Below, one piece after another: positions 23,909 to 64,000 of a stretch of DNA of 64,000 bases. Both the position numbers and the translations under genes were made by a program. The notes beneath the pieces were generated by a model. The model did not search any database. It was not told where the DNA came from and saw only the letters and a program-made list of their open reading frames with translations. Every line of letters begins with the position of its first letter. Within the stretch, counting starts at the first letter, position 1. The stretch lies in assembly GCF_033115175.1 (NCBI RefSeq), contig NC_084830.1, forward strand, positions 117,268,709-117,332,708. Direction: 5' to 3'. This DNA is from Lepus europaeus (taxonomy: Eukaryota > Chordata > Mammalia > Lagomorpha > Leporidae).

Positions 23909-24752
23909 AAGCTCTCAGTTCCTTACTGAGATGCCCTCCTGGCCTGTCAGGTGTATTCTCTGCATTATTTCTTTCCATTAAACTTAGCTAGCATGCTTAC
24001 TGCTACTGTTTCACATCTAAATTCTTTCTTGTACAGACAAAATCCCCCTAGCAGCTGATCTCTGTTAACATATTTAGTAACCACAAAGGGACTAGAGTAA
24101 GAGCAGTGGTGAGTCTTGAGCAATCAAACCTCGTCCTGAGGAATGCTCCATGTCTAGTCTTCTAGCCTTTTTCCTGCCTTGTCTAGTGGCAACGTCTCTT
24201 TGCCAATATTTCATGAGCCTAGCCACCCTGGCCATTCTCTGCTCTGTCTCTTTCAGCCAAAGTCTCTTTGCCACACTCATGCAGGAAGAATATCTTACAA
24301 AAGAATGAGGCGATTTATTCTCTTTCAAACTTTCTACCTAGGCCTTCTTGACCCTATTTGTCTTCCCTGACCTGTCGAGGGTCTATTCACTACCTCACCT
24401 TCATCTCAACTACAAGGAGGTGGGAGTATTATCTCATTTGGCTCTCCCTGCTGAAGGGCACCATGTGTCTCATTTCCCCTAACTCCTTTGGTGCTGTTTT
24501 AAAACACACTAGCAAGAACTGGTCTTAGTACAGTTTCTCTTAAACTGTTTTTACAACCAACCATATCCTCTACAGGGCCAAGTTTTCCAACTCCCTCCTA
24601 AGTTTCTATCTAGACTAGCATGAGTCGGCCTTAATGTTCCTCTGACCCAAAGGATTCCCATTTTCTTGCTCACTAGTTTATTCCCACCTATTTAAGATCT
24701 TTTAAGGTTGAGGACCAACATATGCCTTGTTAAACTCACAGTTCTTCACACG
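23909..24752. other. Unidentified intergenic sequence left of the solo LTR
   Basis: Pyrimidine-rich plus strand, no SINE, no exon seen. Confidence 0.35.
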
Positions 24753-24758
24753 CTGCCC

Positions 24759-25219
24759 TGTCGGACCCTCGCCAGCGAAGGTCCAACGCAGTCACAACAC
24801 GGTCACTGTTTCTCGGTTCTCAAGGAACTTTCACTCTTTCTCGGTTCTCAAGGAACTTTACTCTTGGAGACAAAAGGAAAGGGCAAAGGAAGAGGAGAAA
24901 AGGAGGGGCAGCGGCAGCCGGTGGCGGCCCGCCCAGATACCAATGTCCCTTTATATCCCAAGTCCCGTGGAGCATGAGCTCCACAGCCAATAGCGGTTCT
25001 CTTCATGTGCAGTTTTGTCCAATCAGATGAAAGGGCGCGTATAGCCTCGGGTCGAAAGTTCATCTGTTTCACCTGGTTCTTCCTAGTTGTTTATGCAGAG
25101 TCCATCCTGCCTCAACTTCATCTGTTTCACCTGGTTGTTTTCGTAGGCCTTGTGGTTGACTGATTGCTGCAAGCCATGTAGAGGAGGTTCCCACAGGTGG
25201 CAGCCTGCGGTTCCCCACA
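24759..25219 (-). mobile_element. Solo LTR of a class II (ERVK-like) endogenous retrovirus
   Basis: 461 bp with perfect TG..CA ends (plus: TGTCGGACC..TTCCCCACA) and a 6-bp target duplication CTGCCC at 24753-24758 and 25220-25225, the length usual for class II elements. On the minus strand two inverted CCAAT boxes precede GATATAAAGGG at about 24951-24961, so U3 is on the right. Tandem repeats: a 22-mer with period 28 (24809 and 24837) and an exact 20-mer 58 bp apart (25059 and 25117). No internal retroviral genes are present. Orientation is from the TATA box. Confidence 0.85.
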
Positions 25220-25460
25220 CTGCCCCATGTTGTAGGTCCCGAGGCCTGAAATGTTGAAACTCTCTGAAATCTTGCTGCACTTTCTAAAAGCTATAAATTG
25301 CTGAGCTATTATTATGACCATGCATTTTTTGTCATCCAATTGTAATTTTCAGAAAGTGTCTGCAATTCTATTTCTGGAGCTGTGTTTTAACAGAACATTG
25401 TTGGTTCTCACTTAAATATTTTAACTTCTAGGCTTAAAGATTTTCCTGAGGAATTAGAAT

Positions 25461-26112
25461 TGTGTTGTAGGGGATAAGCCACTGCCTGCAGTGCCAACAT
25501 CCTGTGTGGGCGCTAGTTCAAGAGCTGGCTGTTTCACTTTTTTTTTTTTTTTTTTTAATATTTATTTATTTACCTGAGAGGCAGAGTTAGAGAGAGGTCT
25601 TCCATCCACTGATTTATGCCCCCAAAAGGCCACAGTAGCCAGAGAGCTGGGCTGATCCGAAGCCAGGAGCTAGGAGCTTCCGCCCGTTCTCTTACACAGG
25701 TGCAGAGGCCCAAGGACTTAGGCCATCTTCCACTGCTTTCCCAGGCCATCAGCACGGAGCTGGATCCAAAGTGGAGCAACTGGAACTCAAACTGGTGCCC
25801 ATATGGGATGCTGGCACCTCAGGCATATGCTTAATCTACTATGCCACAGTGCCAGCCCCTGTTTCACTTCTGATCCAGCTCCCTGCTAATGCACCTGGGA
25901 AAGTAGCGGAGGATGGCCCAAGTCCTTAGGCCCCTGTACCCACATGGAAAATCTGGAAGAATCTTCTGCTTCTTGGTTTCAGCCTGACACAGCCCTGGCT
26001 GTTGTAGCCATTTGGGGCATAAACCAACAAATAGAAGATCTCTCTCTTACTCTCCCTCTCTCTGTAAGTCTGCCTTGCAAATAAATAAAATAAATTTAAA
26101 AAAAAAAAATCA
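25461..26112 (+). mobile_element. SINE C split by a nested SINE
   Basis: Host copy in two parts, about 25461-25539 and 25859-26112. Confidence 0.88.
25540..25858 (-). mobile_element. SINE C nested in a SINE C
   Basis: Duplicated CTGTTTCACTT at 25529-25539 and 25859-25869 restores the host SINE. Confidence 0.94.
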
Positions 26113-26351
26113 ATTGTGCAATTCAGACATTATAGGGGGAGAATTATCACTTCCTAAAGTGTCATTTGGAATTCTGGGTTAAGTGGAATATGGAGGGTAT
26201 AGACAATAAATAAATAGAGACATTAATGTAACTATAAAATTCAAATTGGATAATTGGGTAAATGGCATAATTTTTTGTCATGCTACACACTCAGTAGACA
26301 AGCAGATGACAAATGGTACATGACAAATTCTCTAAAGAGGTTCCATATACT

Positions 26352-26654
26352 GGGGCTGTTTGGTAAAGCTGCCACCTGCAATGCTGGCATCCCATATGGG
26401 TGCCAGATCGAGTCCCAGATGCTCCACTTCTGATCCAGCTCTCTGCTATGGCCTGGGAAAACAGCAAAAGATGGCCTAAGTCCTCAGGCCCCTGAACTTG
26501 TGTGGGAAACTTGGAAGAAACTCTTGGCTCCTGACTTTGGATTGAGCCCAGCTCTGGCCACTGTGGCCATTTGGGGAGTGAACCAGCAGATGTAAGCCTC
26601 TCTGTAACTCTGCCTTTCAAATAAATAAATCAATTAAAAAAAAAAAAAAAAAAA
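26352..26654 (+). mobile_element. SINE C
   Basis: GGGGCTGTTTGGTAAAGCTG head (short deletion) to A-run. Confidence 0.88.
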
Positions 26655-26927
26655 GACTTCCAGAATCAAGCTAAAAAAATGTGAGATGGAATCATAATCT
26701 TGAAACTAAGGCTACTGTCAAGGGGAATAATGAAGATGATTTTCAAAGGAATACTGATTTTGTGGGAAGCAATGTAAGCTAAAAAGTCAGATATAAGGCT
26801 ACAATAAGATGATAATAAGATGATAAAGATAAGCATTAAGGGGGCAGTATTTACAATAGGAAAAATACAGGAGACATATTGGTAAAAAATTGAGTTTTTT
26901 TCACATACTAAAGATAGGCAATTAAAT

Positions 26928-27265
26928 TTTTTTTTAAAAGACTGATTTATTTATTTTAAAGGAAGAGTTATAGAGAGGCAGACTCAGAGAGAGATATGTT
27001 CCATCTGCTGGTTACACTCCCTAAATGGCCACAACGGCAGGAGCTGCATCGATCCAAAGCCAGGAGCCAGGAGCTTCCTCTGGGTCTCTCACGTGGTTGC
27101 AGGGTCCCAAGGACTTGGGCCTTCTTTCACTGCTTTCTAAGGCCATAGCTGAGTTGGAATGGTAGTGGAGCAGCTGGGACTGGCATTCACATGGGAACTG
27201 GCACCCATACGAGATGCCGGAACTGCAGGTGTTAGCTTTACCCACTACACCACAGAGCCGGCCCT
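26928..27265 (-). mobile_element. SINE C in the HMMR 3' region
   Basis: Target duplication GGCAATTAAAT at 26917-26927 and 27266-27276; same orientation as HMMR. Confidence 0.93.
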
Positions 27266-27415
27266 GGCAATTAAATGAAATACAAATACAGCATTTTAAA
27301 ACACCCATTAAAAATATAATAGTAACAACAATATCATCATCATCAACAATCATAATAAAGTAATCTTCAACAGGTTTTTCAGATGCTGCATGAGTTCTTG
27401 ATTCTCCATAGGAGC
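26928..27415 (-). other. HMMR: HMMR 3'UTR region with SINE-derived polyadenylation hexamers
   Basis: About 150 bp of unique sequence follows the stop and has no AATAAA. It then enters a SINE C lying in the same orientation as HMMR (26928-27265), whose tail gives AATAAA on the minus strand at 26946-26955. Use of that signal is inferred. Confidence 0.4.
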
Positions 27416-63030
<35,615 letters not shown>

Positions 63031-63109
63031 GCCGACAACCCAGTCCACAAACCGAACGCCACCGACACTCGCCGACAACTGACTTCAAATTCTTGCTGTC
63101 TTTTCGTTT

Positions 63110-63280
63110 AAAATTCAAACCTCCCCCTACATCCCCCGCCCACGACCTGCGTTAGCCAATTGGAATACTAAAACCGTGGCTGGACCAATCGCCCATGGGA
63201 AACAAGAATGAGCATGCGTACTAGGTTCGTGCTGCGTCCAATTAGGAAGCCTGTGAGTTTTCGTTACCAGCCAATAGCAG
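63110..63280 (-). promoter_or_regulatory. HMMR: HMMR proximal promoter: CCAAT boxes and CHR-like motifs
   Basis: Four CCAAT boxes at 63156-63160 (in the palindrome CCAATTGG), 63185-63189, 63238-63242 and 63271-63275, spaced 29-53 bp. TTTGAA (the CHR consensus) occurs on the minus strand at 63114-63119 and 63084-63089. CCAAT (NF-Y) upstream of a CHR is the known layout of DREAM/MMB-controlled G2/M genes. Motifs are seen; function is inferred. Confidence 0.6.
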
Positions 63281-63339
63281 ACTACTACTGTTTCCTGCCG
63301 TCTGCCCAGTCATTGATGGCGTTACTGAATTGTAGTAGC

Positions 63340-63670
63340 AGCCTTTGCGCAAGCGCACTGAGAAGTCTGAGCGTGCATTCTGGCGTCACATAGGTGACAG
63401 TGTTGCGAGTTCCTGCCTCACTGATTCCCAGTGTATCCCAATGTTCTTTGGGCGGCAACATTTCTGGATTTCACTTCTTTCAATCTGGGTCTTTTCAGCG
63501 TCCTAAATGGCCACTGAAAGGAAAAGACGACCACACACCGAGGAACCCATTTGGGTTCCTGCGCATGTGCAGTGACCCGAGCGGAGGGTCCCGGACGTGA
63601 ACTGGGCGTGGGGCTTCTGCGCGTGCGCTCGGCTTGCTCGGTGCTGCTTGTGCCTGGAGGCGACGGGAGC
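63340..63670 (+). promoter_or_regulatory. NUDCD2: NUDCD2 proximal promoter with NRF-1-like sites
   Basis: CpG-rich DNA just before the NUDCD2 ATG. NRF-1-like motifs: TGCGCAAGCGCA at 63346-63357, TGCGCATGTGCA at 63560-63571, TGCGCGTGCGCT at 63618-63629. No TATA box. A 9-bp-arm inverted repeat lies at 63541-63560. Confidence 0.5.
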
Positions 63671-63859
63671 ATGTCGACCCCGTTTGAAGAGCGCAGCGGG
63701 GTGGTTCCGTGCGGGACGCCGTGGGGCCAGTGGTACCAGACCCTGGAGGAGGTGTTCATTGAAGTTCAGGTGCCGCCAGGCACTCGCGCCCAGGATATCC
63801 AGTGCGGCCTGCAGAGCCGGCATGTGGCGCTGGCCGTGGGTGGCCGCGAGATCCTCAAG
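63671..63859 (+). CDS. NUDCD2: NUDCD2 exon 1, NudC domain-containing protein 2 (N-terminal part)
   Basis: Sixty-three codons from MSTPFEERSGVVPCG to VGGREILK, then donor gtagcg at 63860. NUDCD2 is a small (about 157-residue) protein with a CS/p23-like domain that acts as an Hsp90 co-chaperone and helps stabilise dynein-pathway factors such as LIS1. The start of the CS fold (WYQTLEEVFIEVQVPPGT, QSRHVALAVGG) is visible. Residue 3 is Thr where human has Ala. The ATG has A at -3. It is divergent to HMMR, 640 bp between start codons. Remaining exons are beyond the right edge. Confidence 0.95.
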
Positions 63860-64000
63860 GTAGCGGCAGGTCGGAGCTTGTGCTCCTTTCCCTCATCCCG
63901 ACCTTTTTAAATGTACGAGCCCTGGAAGTTCATCGTTTCTGTAGAACGGCTTTTCGGGGCCGGACGGCTCCTCGGATTGGCAGAAAGAGAAAACAGTGAA

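Noticed and set aside
24708-25339. Frames of 65-89 codons as a gene between MAT2B and HMMR
   Set aside because: They lie within the solo LTR defined by TG..CA ends and a 6-bp duplication.

Overview
This is mammalian nuclear DNA, almost certainly from a rabbit or close leporid. About 70 copies of the tRNA-derived lagomorph SINE C (CSINE) family and several L1 3' ends of the rabbit type fill the introns and the intergenic space, and the three genes are in human 5q34 order (reverse-complemented). All coding sequence lies in short exons bounded by GT/AG splice sites; nearly every long open frame in the window is a SINE C shadow.

Layout, left to right. (1) 1-16.4 kb: the 5' half of MAT2B on the minus strand: exons 4, 3 and 2 at 1887-2039, 2224-2338 and 4620-4814, then two alternative first exons at 14131-14193 (start MVGREKEL, CpG-rich promoter) and 16404-16433 (start [10 protein letters not shown]). 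The gene continues off the left edge. (2) 16.4-27.4 kb: intergenic DNA with a twin-primed L1, an opposite-strand L1 3'UTR, SINEs, a probable class I LTR and a solo class II LTR with perfect ends (24759-25219). (3) 27.4-63.0 kb: the complete HMMR (RHAMM) coding region on the minus strand, 18 exons; my joined exons stay in frame over 2139 nt (712 codons plus stop). (4) 63.03-63.67 kb: a 640-bp divergent promoter with CCAAT boxes, CHR-like and NRF-1-like motifs. (5) 63671-63859: exon 1 of NUDCD2 on the plus strand; the rest lies off the right edge.

The genes act separately: MAT2B is the regulatory subunit of S-adenosylmethionine synthetase; HMMR is a coiled-coil spindle and hyaluronan-binding protein of dividing cells; NUDCD2 is a CS-domain co-chaperone. 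HMMR and NUDCD2 share a promoter region.

The most unusual signals are in the repeats. Two young SINE C units at 36425-36906 sit inside one 14-bp target-site duplication, so they look mobilised as a dimer. A second pair at 28894-29475 carries between its units a 14-base linker that at 212-937 is a target-site sequence present three times, which suggests copying of a composite SINE followed by template switching.
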